A stretch of 64,000 nt of DNA, from contig MEDY01000169.1 in the NCBI GenBank assembly GCA_001724265.1, positions 1-64,000 of the forward strand, read 5' to 3'. Both the position numbers and the translations under genes were made by a program. The notes under the pieces were generated by a model. That model ran no database searches. It saw only the letters and a list, made by a program, of their open reading frames with translations, and was not told the DNA's origin. This DNA comes from Rhizaria sp. SCN 62-66. Its lineage: Eukaryota > Rhizaria, unplaced. Of the stretch, positions 22,514 through 35,069 are shown piece after piece; positions within the stretch are counted from its first letter, which is position 1; the number at the start of each line of letters is the position of its first letter.

Positions 22514-25500
22514 GAGATGTGACGAGGCCCGCAGCAAAACAGCAGGAGCAGGAGCAGCGGCAGCGGCAGCATTGGCGTCGCCGCTGTTGCTGTTGGTGAA
22601 TGTTAACACATTATTAGCGCTCACGCTGCCGTGTCGCGGTGACGGCGTGTGCGGCCCTGCAGCAGCGCCACTGACCCGGTTGCTGTTAGAACTGTTCGCG
22701 CTACTGTAGTAACCGCCGTTTGTCCCGCTGTAGCCGCCGACAAGCGCTGCGCCAGAGTCCGACCCGTCCTCGTCCTCGTCCTCGTCGCGGTCGTTCTCGA
22801 AAGCCAGGACAGCGCTCGGGCCGTTGCTGTTGGCGTTGCTGCTGTTGCTGTTGTTGGCCGTGGTGGAGTCGGAGCTTTGGAACACGAACACATGCGCTTT
22901 GTCGCTGTTGCGGCTACTTTGCGGCTGTTGCTGCTGCTGCTGATGCTGGAGCTGCATCTGTTGTTGCTGCAGTGCCAGTGTTGCCGAAGCGGACAGCGCG
23001 AAAGAACCCGTCGCGGCCGGGTTGGCACCGCTGTTGCTGTAAGTAAAGGCAGGGCTTGATTTAGGGGTGGCGGCGCTTTGACTACGGTCACTCCTTGTTC
23101 TAAAAACAACAACAAACATACACAAAAATCGAGTAGATATACACAAAGATGAGCAATAATAGAACTGGATTCGAAATGTAAAATTATGATAGCCATAATC
23201 AATATATTCAATTCATAATGCACGAATTACAGTGTCGATGCTGCTTTAAAACGGTATTGACATACCCAGTGCCACTGTAGCCGGAGCCGTGACTGCCCGT
23301 GACAGCCTGGTGTAGCTGCAGCCGCCGCGCGCCGCTCTGTCCGGGCGACGGCGACGGGTCCACAGCAGCCCCCGCCTCCTTACTATGGGGGCTGTGCGGA
23401 AACCCACTGCTATTGCCGCCGACAGTGGTGAGGGAAGGTAGCAAACCACCGGGCGGCGGCAACGGACTGCCATTGTTGCTGTTGTTGCCGCTGTTGTTGT
23501 TGTGCGCGTTGACGCTGTTGGAGCTGGCCGGCGGCGGCAGAGGCAGGAAGGAGCCGAAGCTGTTTGTGCGGCTGTGAGAACCGAGGATCGCGCCGGCAGT
23601 GACCATACTCTGCGACCTATTATACCCAACATTGCTATGACTGGCACCGTTCGCATTGCTCATGTTGTAGTTGGCCACAAACGACGGGCTCTCGATGCTG
23701 AGCTGCGGCTGCTGCATGTACTGCGACGGGGCATTCTGCTGCTGCTGCGGCCCCTGCTGTTGCTGCGGCGGCGGCTGTTGCAGCGGCGACAGGTGCTGCG
23801 GGTGCTCGAGCGGACTACTGTTCGTGCTCAGGCTCGTGCTCATGGCGTTGCTGCTGCTCATATTCGCGCTCGACGCGGACAGAACCGCGTTGCCAGCGCT
23901 GCGGGGGGCGCGTTTGCGCAACAGCCGCAGCTGCATGGCCAGCTCTCTGGGAGTGCCGGGGCCGAGCGCGTTCCCACTTACACTCGCGGCAGAGGCGGTG
24001 CTTACATCGGCCGCGTCGCCGCTCGCGCCAAACGCCGCCTGCTGCTGCAGCTGGGTGTGTTGCTGTTGGTGGTGCGAGTTTGACTGATGAGTCGCCGGGT
24101 TTGACACGACTCGGGCCCTCGTCGGTGTGATCGGCGGCAGCGGCGGCGCCGACAGCGGCACCGCGTTAGAGCCACCATGCGCGCTTGAGACGGCAGCAGA
24201 AGAGCCGTACCGCTGTGGCGTCGGCTGCTGCACTGCGCTCACGTGACCATGAGTGTTAATATTGCTGTTATTGTTGTTGTTCGTGGTGGAGCTGGTCGTG
24301 CTCGATTCAAGCCCCGGTGAGCCCGAGGCCGAGATGGGCGTGCCGGCATAGTACGGCGACGACTCCGAGAACGGGGAGCCTGTGGCCGCGCGCGCGACGG
24401 GCGGCGGGATCAGGCTACGGCGGTAGATCTCGAGGTAGCTTAAGCCGCCGCCACCGTTGGCGTCGGCATCGTCGTCGGCGTCGTCGTCGCCGCTGTCATC
24501 GTCGCTGTGGCTTTGGTTAAGGTTGTTGGCGTGCGAGTAAGCGTAGCTATTGCGCCCCTTAGACGAGGCCTTCTGATGGCTGGGACCCTTAGCCCGTACC
24601 TTACCCCCCTTAGTTTTCGCGTTGCTCCCAGCAGACGAAGCAAGGTTCACGTCATCACAAACGTTGGGAGGGTTGGCGTCGTTGTTATAATAGCTCGTAT
24701 CGTCGTCGTCATCGTCGTCCTGATAGCCAATCGGGTTGACCGCCCCCCTCGTCGTGGTCGCAGTGGAGAGGCTGTGCGCTCTGTTAAGCAGGCTTTGGCT
24801 GTGGCCATGACTCGAGCTTGCGGCCGCGTTGTTGTCGTTTCGGGGGGGACTGGCGAATGCGCCGTCAAGCGAGTCCGTCTCGATGTCCCTCTCGCCGTCG
24901 CACTGATCGCCCCCTGCGCCGTCGCCCGCGCCGCCGCCAGCGCCGCGGACGCCTCTCATGCGGCCAGCCAGCACCGGGCTCGTCTCGCAGCTGCTGGGGG
25001 CGTCGGCGCCGGCGTTGCCGTGCGCAGAGTGGCCCTGCTTGGGCGTCGGCGTCGGCGTCGCGGAGGCCTGCTCGTCGGAGAAGCTGACCCGCGACCGGGA
25101 CCGGCCCTGGCGCGCATCCGCCCCACCCGTATTCCCAGTCGCAGCGGCCGAGGCAGCGGCAGAGGCGTTGCTTGGGCTGGCGCCGTAGGCGGTGTTGCTG
25201 CCCCCGCTGCCCGCGCTGTTGTTGCCGAGGAGGTGCGCGTTGTAGTTTGGCACGAAGTTGGGCGGGGGCTGCGTGATGACCGTGGGCCGCCGGTGCAGCC
25301 CTGGCGCACCGGCAGTGGCGACTCCACGCCGCTGCAGCGACTGCAGTTGCGCCTGCGCCTGCTTCGGCAACACCCCCCCGCCTTGCTGTTGTTGCTGCTG
25401 CTGAGACTGCGACTGGGTCGTGTCGTCGTCGCCGTTGCTGTTAAGCGTCGCCGTGACGTCGCACATGGGGTTCGCGAAGAGCTTGCGGCCCGTTGCGATC

Positions 25501-26032
25501 GAGGATGCCAGATCGGGGTCGGCGTCAATCTCACCACGAATCGAGCTATTAGGCTCAGCTCCCGTGACGCCGCCGCCGCTGCTCGTGCTAGAGCCGAAGG
25601 CGCGGGTCGTCTCCTCCTCCTCGTCGTCGTCGTCGTAAAACGTCCGGCGGCGGCCCCCGGGCGCGGTCGTGGCGTTGCTGCCCACAAAGCTGCTCTTGGG
25701 CGGCCTCGCGGCGGCGGCGGCGGCGGCGGGGGCGGCGGCGCTGACTCTGGGGATGGCACCGGCCTTACCTACAGTGACCTCATCGTTGATCACGGTGGCC
25801 ATGTTGAGCACGTTGGCGGTGGTGGAGCTGCTTCTGTTCAGCCGGCGCGCGCTGCGGGGGTTTTCGGGACTGCCCCTGGCCAAGCTCCCGCGAATGGGCC
25901 CTGGGCTCGCAGCGACGCCGTTAATGTTGTTATGATTACTTGCGCCGGCTCTCGCGGCGTTGGCGGCCGCGGCCGCGGCGAGCAAGGGTGCGGCGACACC
26001 GCCGCCCTCACCCTCAGCCTCTGCATTGCCAC

Positions 26033-26064
<32 letters not shown>

Positions 26065-28217
26065 GTAGAGTTCGCGTTGTTGCCGGCGACGGGGGCGGGG
26101 GCCGAGTTCCACTGCGGCCGCTTGGGACACACCGAGTCGAGGTCGCCGACCACGGCCTGCATCTCCCAGCTCCAGTCGCGCGACACCAGCAGCCTGAACA
26201 CGGCGGCGTAGCCGTTGCGTGCGTTGCCTGCGATCTCGGCCAGCGCCGCCGCCACCGCCGCCGAGCCCGCCACGCTGGAGCCGGCGACGACGGAGCTGAC
26301 CGAGGGCGCCAGAGAGCCGCCGCCGCCCCCGCCGCCGCCGCCGCCACCGCCGGTCACCGCGGCGGAGGCGGTGCTGGAAGAAAAGGTGCTATCGCTAAAG
26401 CTGAAGGACCCGCCGGAAGTTAGGCCGCCCCCGGAAGTCAAGCCGCCCCCGCCCGCGGCGCCCGCGCGATAACTGCCGAGCCCACTGCTATTGCTGTTGA
26501 TGAGGGTGCCGGAGAAAGAGCCGTTACCGCCAGCCGTCGCGCCCAGCGGGCCTGGGCCGGAGACGCCCGCAGCCTGGGCAAAGAGCGGCGCAAGGGCGGC
26601 GGCGACGGCGGCGGGGGCCAACGCCGCGGTGGCGCCCGTGCACGCGGGGTCGACCATTGGCAGCAGCAGCGCCAGGTCGAGCTGTGTCGCGGTCACCGCG
26701 AGGGCGGCGGCGGCGCTCACGTTGTTGCTGCTGCTACTGCTCAAACTCCCACCAGCCGTGCCGCCGAACACCGCGCTGCCGCCGCCGCCGGCGCTGAATG
26801 ACGCCCCTGACAGCGAAAGCGACCCATTGTAGCCGCCGCCGCCGCCACCGCCGGCGATGTTGTTGTTGCTGGCCCCGGGCATCGCGAGCGCGGGGCGCGG
26901 GTGGCCGTCCAGCTCCCCGGGCGCGAAGGTCCACGGCGGCGCCACGCAGGCCGCGGCCGGCGCGTCGACGATCGAGTGCAGCAGGATCACCGTGCGCGCT
27001 GCCCACAGGCGCGCCTCGGCGGCTTTGTCCTCGGCCAGGAGGCACACGCCGCCCAGCAGCTGGGCCAGAGCCACGTGCCGCGCCACAGACGCCGCCGCGC
27101 TCGCGCCGCCGCCGCCCGCCGCCGCCGCAGGAGCGTTGCTATTCGAGTTGGGGAGAGAGTTGGTGTCCGACTGCGAGGATTGCGTGGAGTTGGCGCTGGC
27201 TGCGGCGCTGAGCGTCGGCCGCCGCGACAGAAGCGAGCTGCCGCTGCGGCCCAGCCCCGGCGGGCCCCCACTGCCGCCGCCGCCGCCGCCGTCCCCGCTG
27301 CTGCTGTTGGCGCTGGCCGTAAGGGCCGAGGCGGTGGCGGCGTAGCCGGCCAGACTCAGTGGGTGCGGTAGATGCGCTAGAAGCATCTCGCCGTGGTGCA
27401 ACAGCACGCGGTAGAGCATCCACGACACGCCCGTCTGCTTGCCCGGCGACTTAGGGTCCCGCGACTGCAGCAGGAGCGGCAGAACGCGGCGCGGGGTCGA
27501 CCGCTCCGCGATGGCGGCGAGCGCTGCCGTTGTGTCGTCGGCCAGAAAGGCCTTGCTCGTTTCGGTCAGCTTGGCCAGCAAGGTGGGGACGAGGGTGGGC
27601 AGTTCCGAGTCGGCGCGTGGGCCGTAAACGGTGATCAGGCTGCGCAAAGTTACCAGGCCGGCTGAGGCGACCATGGACCGCAGGGAGCCTATACGAGAGG
27701 GGGGGGGGGGGGGGGGGGGGGGGAGGATGCACAGCGAAGTAGAGAAGCCAGACAGACATATGAGGGAATAAAACATTGATATATCCGTTGAAAAAGAAAT
27801 TATCTCGGTGTTGATATAATGTTATCGTATTAAGACAGCATATCAGCGAAATATATTCAAAGAGCAGAGCGGCGTACCGGCCGCGTTGAGCGCCACGGCG
27901 ATGCTTTGCTTGAGCACCGGCAGCACGACTGGCTTCGACGCCGTGTTGACGGCCGTGGCCTTGAGCCGCTGCATGATTTTAACCTGCACGCCCCACTGCG
28001 CGGCGGCGAAGGCGGCCAGCGCCGACTGCAGCTCAGGGGTCGCGCCGTAAGGAGGCTCGCTGGGCGCCTCCTTGGCGGCGGCGGCGGCGGCGTTAGACAG
28101 AGGCGTGCCGCCGCCGCCGCCGCCGCTGGAGGCGTCGCCTGAGCCGGCGGTGCCGTAGCGGCGGGCAGACGTCAGCGGGGTCATCGCCCCGCCCGCGGAG
28201 CGGCCGCGCGCGGACAT
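21857..28217 (-). CDS. CLASP/TOGARAM-like TOG-domain microtubule protein
   Basis: Exons on the minus strand: 28217-27878, 27688-23266, 23099-21857 (2001 aa, stop TAA), joined in phases 1 and 2. Residues about 48-230 form a HEAT/TOG array of the CLASP_N type. Joining exon 1 to exon 2 gives ALNAAGSLRSMVASAGLVTL, followed by PELVPTLL-like and AERSTPRRVLPLLL helices. This is the pattern seen in CLASP and TOGARAM/crescerin proteins, which bind tubulin and regulate plus ends or cilia. A further ARM-like helix (LLAEDKAAEARLWAARTVILL) follows. The remaining 1,600 residues are disordered, rich in Gly/Ser/Asn/Gln, with acidic patches. A basic motif, LRLLRKR and LRMLRKR, occurs twice, the second copy near the C-terminus. 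The two subfamilies cannot be told apart from one TOG domain. Donors are GTACG and GTATG. Confidence 0.78.
27699..27723 (+). repeat. G25 homopolymer (C25 on the coding strand) in CLASP-like intron 1
   Basis: A run of 25 G on the plus strand. On the minus strand it is a C25 tract about ten bases before the acceptor TATAG of intron 1 (27877-27689), acting as an all-C polypyrimidine tract. Confidence 0.85.
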
Positions 28218-29346
28218 TGCGCCGCTTTACCTGCCGCGAGAGTGAAGCGAGCGGTTGGGAGCAGCCTGTGCTGCGTTTTAGAGGCACGAAAGCTCAGGAG
28301 GTGGAGGCTGGGGCGGGGGCCCGCCTGGTGGGCTGGGGAAGCGCCAAAAAGAGGGGAACGGGTAGGTAAACGCGCTGGTAAGGTACCGGCCTAAGTCAGG
28401 CGGAGCGCGGGGTGGGATTTGTGGTGAGGGCGTTGGGTATAATGAGCTCTTGGACAAGAGCGAGACGCCTACTGAGAACGAGATAAAAAGAGAGGGTTTG
28501 AAGAGGAGGGTGAAGAGTTCACGAGTTGAGCCGAGTGTAGATAGTAGAAAACGCCAATGGAAATCTAAAAGCGTTCAACCTGGTTTACATGTAATTTGTT
28601 TCTTTGAGTTGGTGTCGGTGGAAGAGGAACGTGGACTCGACTCGAGACAAGTGTAGAAACGACAGCTGGCGTGTGCAGCTCACGCCACTAACGGCTACCA
28701 CGACAAATTCCATTGCATTAATAGGATAACCCATACCAGACCACTCCCTTCGTTAAAATGTAGCGACAACGACGGAACTTCCAACGCACACTAATCTCTC
28801 CAATTGGACTCGTCAGGGCTGGGCCTGACTTGCTCCTTGTCGTCTCTGCTGGCTGACCGACCGTGGGCTTGGCTGCGAGTCGGATCTAGCCGTTGGGTTG
28901 CGGGGCAGCAAGGCGAGGGACAACGGATGGAAACTTTGCAGAGATTATTTCTCTATACCCCTACATAAAAACAAAGTGATAATTAATTGTTTAAACTTTA
29001 GCTGAACGGGTGTATATGGTTACATGTTTAGTTTTCCTTTGAGCGATTGAATAGCCCAGGTATATGCGCATCAAGCGCGAGCTCGCCAAGAGAACGTTAA
29101 CTTCGCCTCACCTCTCCTCCTCCTTGCTTCCCTCGCCTACCGCAGACTTTCCCCGCCCAACAAGCGTTTTGACCCGTCACAGCACATCTGTTTTCTTACG
29201 CAGCGCGCGCCCGCGGCCCTCGCCTTGCGTTATCGGTTGTCCAGCGGAGCTTTTACGTTCCCTTCCCCAGCCCCCGTCCCTCTTCCACCTAGCGCTCCTC
29301 TCCCTCCGGCTTTGCCCGCTCACCCTCGCCGGTGTTCTCCTCCCCG
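28218..29346. other. Divergent promoter region, CLASP-like / INCENP
   Basis: About 1.1 kb between head-to-head genes. The right part (29090-29340) is pyrimidine-rich and GC-rich, probably the INCENP 5' UTR. A short frame at 28450-28656 is not supported as a gene. Confidence 0.5.
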
Positions 29347-32300
29347 ATGAGCCACACCGCTCTCCCCACGACTCTGCAGGGCGTGATGACGTCTTTCCGC
29401 ACGGCGGCGGCTGACCGCACGGCTGAGCTCGAGAGGACGGCCCGCGACCGGCAGGAGAACCTCAAGAAGCTCGTCGACACCTACGAGAAGTCGTTCCGGT
29501 ACGAAACAACTGCAAAACGCTGCCGCATCTTACTCACAAATCCCCCACTCCAATTTCTAATATGATCATTTGCTCACTTCTCTTTGTCTCATGTTTTTGT
29601 GTTGCTACACTGCGAAACGCAGGGACAAACTCTCCAAGGATGCCGCTGCCTCTGCCGCCGCCGCGCTCGCCGCCGCCGCCGCCGCTGCCGCCGTCCCTAT
29701 CCCTTCGTCGACCTCCCGCCTTGCGTCTCCCGGCGACGCCGCTGCGCGCCGTGCTAGCTTCCGCAAGCGCCTGTCTTCTGCTTCTGGCAAGCATTTCGTC
29801 CCCATGTCGGACCTGCCCCCTACCCCCACCAACGACGACTCCAGCAACAACAACAACAACAACGGCGGTAACGACGCGGATAGTCGCGAGAACGCTGCCC
29901 CGTCGCAGCACGCTGTTGTCGCCCACGCTCAGAAGATTTCCCGGCTCTCTGACGGCGGCCGCAACACCGCCAGCACCCAGCATAGCAACAACAGCAACAA
30001 CAGCAACAACACAGTCACTTTAACATCTGCCGCTGTTGCGACCGAGCCTGCTGCTGCTGCTGCTGAGCCTAAGCGTGGCCGCAAGGTCTCGAACGCCGCC
30101 GCCGCCGCTCCTGCTGCCCCTGCTGCTGCTGCTGCTGCTGCTGCTGTTGAGCCCAGGACTCGCCGTTCGATCGCCGCCGCCGCTGCCGCTGCCGCCGCCG
30201 CCGCTGCCGCGACCACCGATGCCTCTGTTGCTGCTGCTGCTGCCGCTGCTGGTGTCACTGCTGAGGCTGCTTCCGCTGCTGCCCCTGCTGCCGCAACCAA
30301 CGGCAAGCGCCGCCTCGGCTCCCGCGTCGGCCTCCCCACCACAAACGCTGACAGTAATAACTCTAGCACTGCCACCGAGGCCACTGCCGTGGCAGCCGCC
30401 GTCGCCCCCCTGGCAACCGCCCCCGTCGCAGCCGCCCCCGTCGCCGTCGCCGCCGCTAGCGGTGCCTCTGCCGCCGCCGCCGCCGCCGCGGCCGCCCGCC
30501 CCGGCGCCCGCGGCCAATGGCAGATTGGCGGAAGCCGGACTGGTCTCGCGGCAGCCGTCGCTGCCTCAGTCAACCCCACCACTCACACAGTCACTGCCAA
30601 CGCTGTCGCTGCCAATACTGTCCCTGCCGTTGCTGCCGCCGCGGCGACTGGCGGGGCGGCGATGTCTCGCGTCAGCAGCAGCCGCCTGTCGCTGCCTGCG
30701 CCCACGGTCACCCCGGACGACTGCGGCGACGGAGACAGCGACGGCGCCTCTTCCGGCAACGTCAGCTCCAGCAACACCACGCCGATGTCCCAACAGCAGC
30801 AGCATCAGCAGGCGAGTAGCGGTGGAAGCGTGGCGGTGATGACTGACGAGGCTGACCACGTCTCCGCAGCCACCAGCAGCAGCCGCAGCAACAGCAACAG
30901 CGGCAGTGACAGCGATGCGAGTGGGTCCGTTGCTTCCCCGACTGCGCACCTGGCCCTCTCTCACCCCCCCTCCCACAACAACAACAACAACAACAACAGC
31001 AGCAGCAGCGGCAACGGCAACGCCAGCGGCAATGTGGCTGTTCCTGCGCCGCCCGCGTCGCCGGTGGCTCCCAACTCGCACTCCCGCTCGCCGCCGCCCC
31101 CCACCCGCTTCCAGTTCAACAACAGCAGCAACACTAGCAACAACAGCAACACTGCGAGTGCAGTGACTGTGCCTCAGATGCCCCTTTCCCCGCGCCCCGC
31201 CCCCGCCGTCCCCGTCGTCGTCGCAGCTGCCGCCGCCACCAGTAGTAGCACGGTCACCGCCCCCACGGGAGTCACGAGTACCGCGAGTACCGCGGGTACC
31301 GGTGACGTGCGCCGGCCTCTGCAGGCGCTCGAGTTCCTTAAGCGCGCTCAGGCCTCCGAAACCGCCACCGTGAGCACCACGAACAGCAGCGCTGGCACTG
31401 GGACCGAGCCTTCTCACAGCATTTCCGCTGCCGCTACCGCTGCGCCTGCGCCTGCGGCTGCGGCGCCTCATGTTGCCCCCGTCGTGATGACGACGACGCC
31501 CGCCAAGGCTAACCAGGGAGGACTGCTGTCCAGCTTCGCGCGGCTCATCAAGTCGCCGCTCCGCATCATCGGACAGGTACGGTGGCATCTGCTGGAAACC
31601 TGGACATATCTTGTCTTAAATATCATATCACGCATATGTTGTCTTGAAGTTGAATTTAACACCAACCTACAATTATTATTTATGAATTTATGACGATTTT
31701 TGTATTCTAAATTATTTTGCCACGTTTTACTCACATTAACCCTGTCAATCTTCGTTTCTCCGGTATAATTCTTCGCAGAACCACGCGCAGGCGCAGACCC
31801 AGGCCCAGATCCAGGCCGCGGCGACCGCGGTGGCGATGGCGACGGGCGCGCCCGTCGTCATCAAGGGCGGCAACGTCGTCGTCGGCCCCGCCGCGACCGA
31901 GCCCGCCGCCCCCGTCATCCGCGGCGGCGGTGGTCATGCCAGCAACATGACTGTGGGCGTCGTCGGTGCCGCTGCGTCCCCCACGCGAGGCCTCGCTGCC
32001 AACGGCGCTAGTGCCGCCGCCCCGCGCCCGCCGCTGTCCCCGCTCGGCGCATCGCGCACCGCCGCCGCCGCTGCCGCCATTGGCAACGCTACTGCTGCTA
32101 AGGCCCCCGCTGTCGCTGCCACTCCCGCCCGCCCAGCCGCTGCCCCCGCCGCCGCCGCCGCTGCCGCTGTGAACCCGATGCGCACTCCCCAGCAGCAGCA
32201 GCAGGCTCCCACGCAGCAGCAGGTGCCGCTGATGCAGGACGACTACGCGGCGAACGTGCGCAAGTGGCTCCGCGAGGGCACGCCCGATGGTAAGAGCGAG

Positions 32301-32830
32301 AACAACTATGAGATCTCGGACGTCGAGGACTACAACCAGGTACGCAAAACTACCACACCATGTTACATGTTTACGCAATGAATTTATTTATTACTTTTAA
32401 CTCTCATTTGTTTCTGACGAAGTCTTTATCCGCAAGGGATCGACGCAAATTTTCGCGATTTCGTTTTATTGCTCACACTCTCACTTGCTCTCTCTGGTTT
32501 GTCTTTGCGTTTGCGCCGTTCTAGGACGAGGATGAGGACGACGAGGCCTCCCGCGAGACCGAGATGCGCCGTATGGCCAAGATGCCGACCTGGGCCAAGT
32601 CGATGCGCAACGTCTTCAAGTTGCACGCGGCCCAGATGACCGTGAACCCCGACGAAATCTTCCCCCCGCTTGAAGTCCGTTCGTGCGACTTGAACGAGAT
32701 CTTCCCCGTCGAGCGCTACAACCAGACGGTGCGGTTCAACCGCCGCACGTCGAGCGGTCAGTGGACGCTGGACCAGCTGCAGCAGGAGGAGATCGACGCT
32801 ACCAACCGCGCCCTCGGCATCCAGAAGTAA
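29347..32830 (+). CDS. INCENP: INCENP, chromosomal passenger complex scaffold
   Basis: Exons 29347-29498, 29623-31576, 31779-32339, 32525-32830 (990 aa, stop TAA), phases 2/0/0. The C-terminus holds an IN-box, which binds and activates Aurora B. MPTWAKS (909-915) corresponds to the family's PTWAR element, then NPDEIF (930-935) and a second EIF (947-949). RRTSSGQW carries the TSS motif (964-966) that Aurora phosphorylates in known INCENPs. An acidic stretch, DEDEDDE, precedes the box. The N-terminal 60 residues are a charged amphipathic helix (MTSFRTAAADRTAELERTAR), a candidate for the Survivin/Borealin-binding helix; that is inference. The middle is almost pure Ala/Ser/Asn low complexity and lacks the long single alpha helix of animal INCENP. 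Donors are all GTACG. Confidence 0.85.
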
Positions 32831-33526
32831 AGTGTAGCCGCGTGAGTAGTTGTTGTTTTGAAGCTGCTTGACGACAATTTTTTATAAGTTGCTCTGTTTC
32901 TGTTTTTGTTTTTGTTTTGTGATGAGATGGAATTTAGAAACAACAAATGATTTCTTTTTATTTTCAGATGTGTGTTAACGATAATTTGATGAATGTATTT
33001 GATGTAGTTTAGAATATGTTTTAGGGTCTAGAAGAGCTACTCTTTAAAGTGTGCAATCCTGTTTGTGGTTATGTGTCAAGTAGAAAAGACGAGCTATGGG
33101 GAAATTTGGTTTTCACCTCTCTCTTATATCTTGCCATGTTATAGCAAAGCCACGACAGCAGCCCCACACCATGAGTTATCATACAAATAGAACAAGAATA
33201 ACAAACTCTATCAACGCTGGCGTCTCTTAAGTAGAGAGTTGAAAGTGGTGTATTCTAATCGTGAATAGGTATTTTGTGTGCTATTAAAAATATTAAGCAA
33301 TTGACTGATTGACAGGTGAGTGATGAGTTGCAGTTGTTACAAGAGTGTAGAGGTGTAAACATTTAGATAAATGAAAATAAAAACGTGTCCAAGACCACAA
33401 AGATGAAATCTTGCACTGATAAACAGAAAATACGATGTGATAAAAACACAATCTACATTACACTTCAATTTAAGTGATGTAGACATCCATATTGTTGCAT
33501 ATGCGCTTTTGTGTGGTCAGATTAGA
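32831..33526. other. Convergent spacer, INCENP / pantothenate synthetase
   Basis: About 700 nt, AT-rich, holding two 3' UTRs. No open frame or structure of note. Confidence 0.5.
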
Positions 33527-34702
33527 TTAGATCATGTCCTGGTCTGCGTTGGGCGTGAGGATGATGTTGTCAATGAGGCGTGTGGTGTTGCTCTTAACGG
33601 CCACCGCCAGCATCACCGACCGGCCGCGCTTCACACAGTCAGCGCCGGCCCCTTTAGATCCGTCCTCCTTAGACGGGATGTCTGAGAGCTCGACCCCGGT
33701 GACGCAGTCGCTGAGAAAGACGTAGTCCAAGTGTTGGAAGGGGTACTTAGCCGCGGCCTCCTGAAGCGCCGCAGTAACAGCAGCCCTCACGCCACTCACG
33801 TCGACAACGTCACTCTCAGTCTCTGCAGTAATGCCCGTGTCGGTGTCGTTGGAGCGCGGCTGTAGCTGTTGTTGTTGCTTGAGTGCAGTGTGCCATGCCT
33901 CGCGCCCTTTGAGCAGCGCCTGGTAAATCACTGGTGCGGCCGCCCTCTCCGCCTCGCTAAGGTACACGTTGCGTGACGACATGGCGAGCCCGTCGCGCTC
34001 GCGGACCGTGGGGCAGATGGTGACCGTGAGCGGCATGTTAAGGTCGCGGACGAGCTTCTGCACCATGATGCTCTGGAGGCCGTCCTTTTGGCCGAAGAAG
34101 GCGCGGTCGGGCTGCACGATGTTGAACAGCTTCGTGACAACCGTACAGACGCCGCGGAAGAAGCCGGGGCGGCGCGTGCCTTCGCCCTTAAGATCGTCGG
34201 CACCCGCGGGGGTGACGAACATGGAGAAGTCATCGCTGTACATGGCGGCCGAGGTGGGGGCGAACACGGCGCTGGCGCCTGCGGCCGTCAGGCGCGCAAT
34301 GTCGCTGTCAAAGGTCTTGGGGTATGAGTCGAAGTCGTCGGTGGGCGCGAACTGGGTCGGGTTGATAAAGATGCTCACGATCTAGACAGCGTTTTGTGCG
34401 GAATGGGTGCGTTGGAGTTAAGTGAAGATTAGGGTCAGAGAAGTTTAGGGCTGTGTTTAAGGGGACATACGACATCAGATATAAATATAACATCACTTTC
34501 GGATAGAATCCAACTGCTTGTTTTGATAAAGTTCGATAATTTTACGTACGACGATATCTGTGGCCTTGGCTGCAGCTCGGGCGAGCGAGGCGTGTCCGTC
34601 GTGGATGGCACCCATCGTGGGGACAAAGCCAACGGTCTTGTTCTGCGCGCGCTGCGCTGCACGCCATTTGCGCACATCCTCAACAGTGCGAAGAATCTCC
34701 AT
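33527..34702 (-). CDS. panC: Pantothenate synthetase (pantoate-beta-alanine ligase)
   Basis: ATP-dependent ligation of pantoate to beta-alanine, the last step of vitamin B5 synthesis. Exons on the minus strand: 34702-34550 and 34381-33527 (335 aa, stop TAA), joined in phase 0 to restore TDIVIVSIFINPTQF. The HIGH-type signature PTMGAIHDGH is at 28-37, NPTQF at 58-62, FFGQKD at 146-151 and MSSRN at 185-189. These are the nucleotide- and pantoate-binding elements of the family. A Gln/Ser/Asp-rich insert of about 30 residues (from about 215) interrupts the C-terminal domain. The first ATG in frame (34702) gives the standard family N-terminus, with no targeting presequence, so the protein is probably cytosolic. 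Its presence implies the organism makes pantothenate rather than relying on diet. Confidence 0.95.
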
Positions 34703-35069
34703 CCTGAGTTTAGCCAGCAACGATGGTCGCGATACTTTACACGAATACGCCAAAGTTGACCCCACTTTTTGTGGTCAGGCCCTAACCAAAAATCCGTTTG
34801 TGGTGGGTTGGTTGGTGGAGACTCGCGGTTCTCAAAAAGTCGATCGAGTCGCGGTTGTGTGTGTGCCTCGAGACGTTAGGAAGAAACGGCCCATGATTTG
34901 CATGGTCTACCTCTCAACGGCCTGAACGTGATTTCTGCTATTATACGATTCTGATACTGGACAGGTCACGTTTTCTCTATTAATATAATTCCATCTTTCA
35001 CAGTGACCGTCTTGCCTCACTACGCGCGTGTGATTGATTGCCCGCTTTGCACTCTAGACAGGGAGCAGT
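34703..35069. other. Short divergent promoter, pantothenate synthetase / WDR17
   Basis: Only 367 nt separate the two start codons, so the genes may share regulatory sequence. No TATA-like or other motif stands out. Confidence 0.5.

Noticed and set aside
24507-26423. A 638-codon plus-strand open frame
   Set aside because: Antisense to the CLASP-like exon 2. It is an Arg/Gly/Ala shadow of GC-rich low-complexity coding on the other strand.
28450-28656. 68-codon frame, extendable through its TAG, upstream of INCENP
   Set aside because: No ATG start, and its composition is like the surrounding spacer. An open frame extended through TAG is expected by chance.
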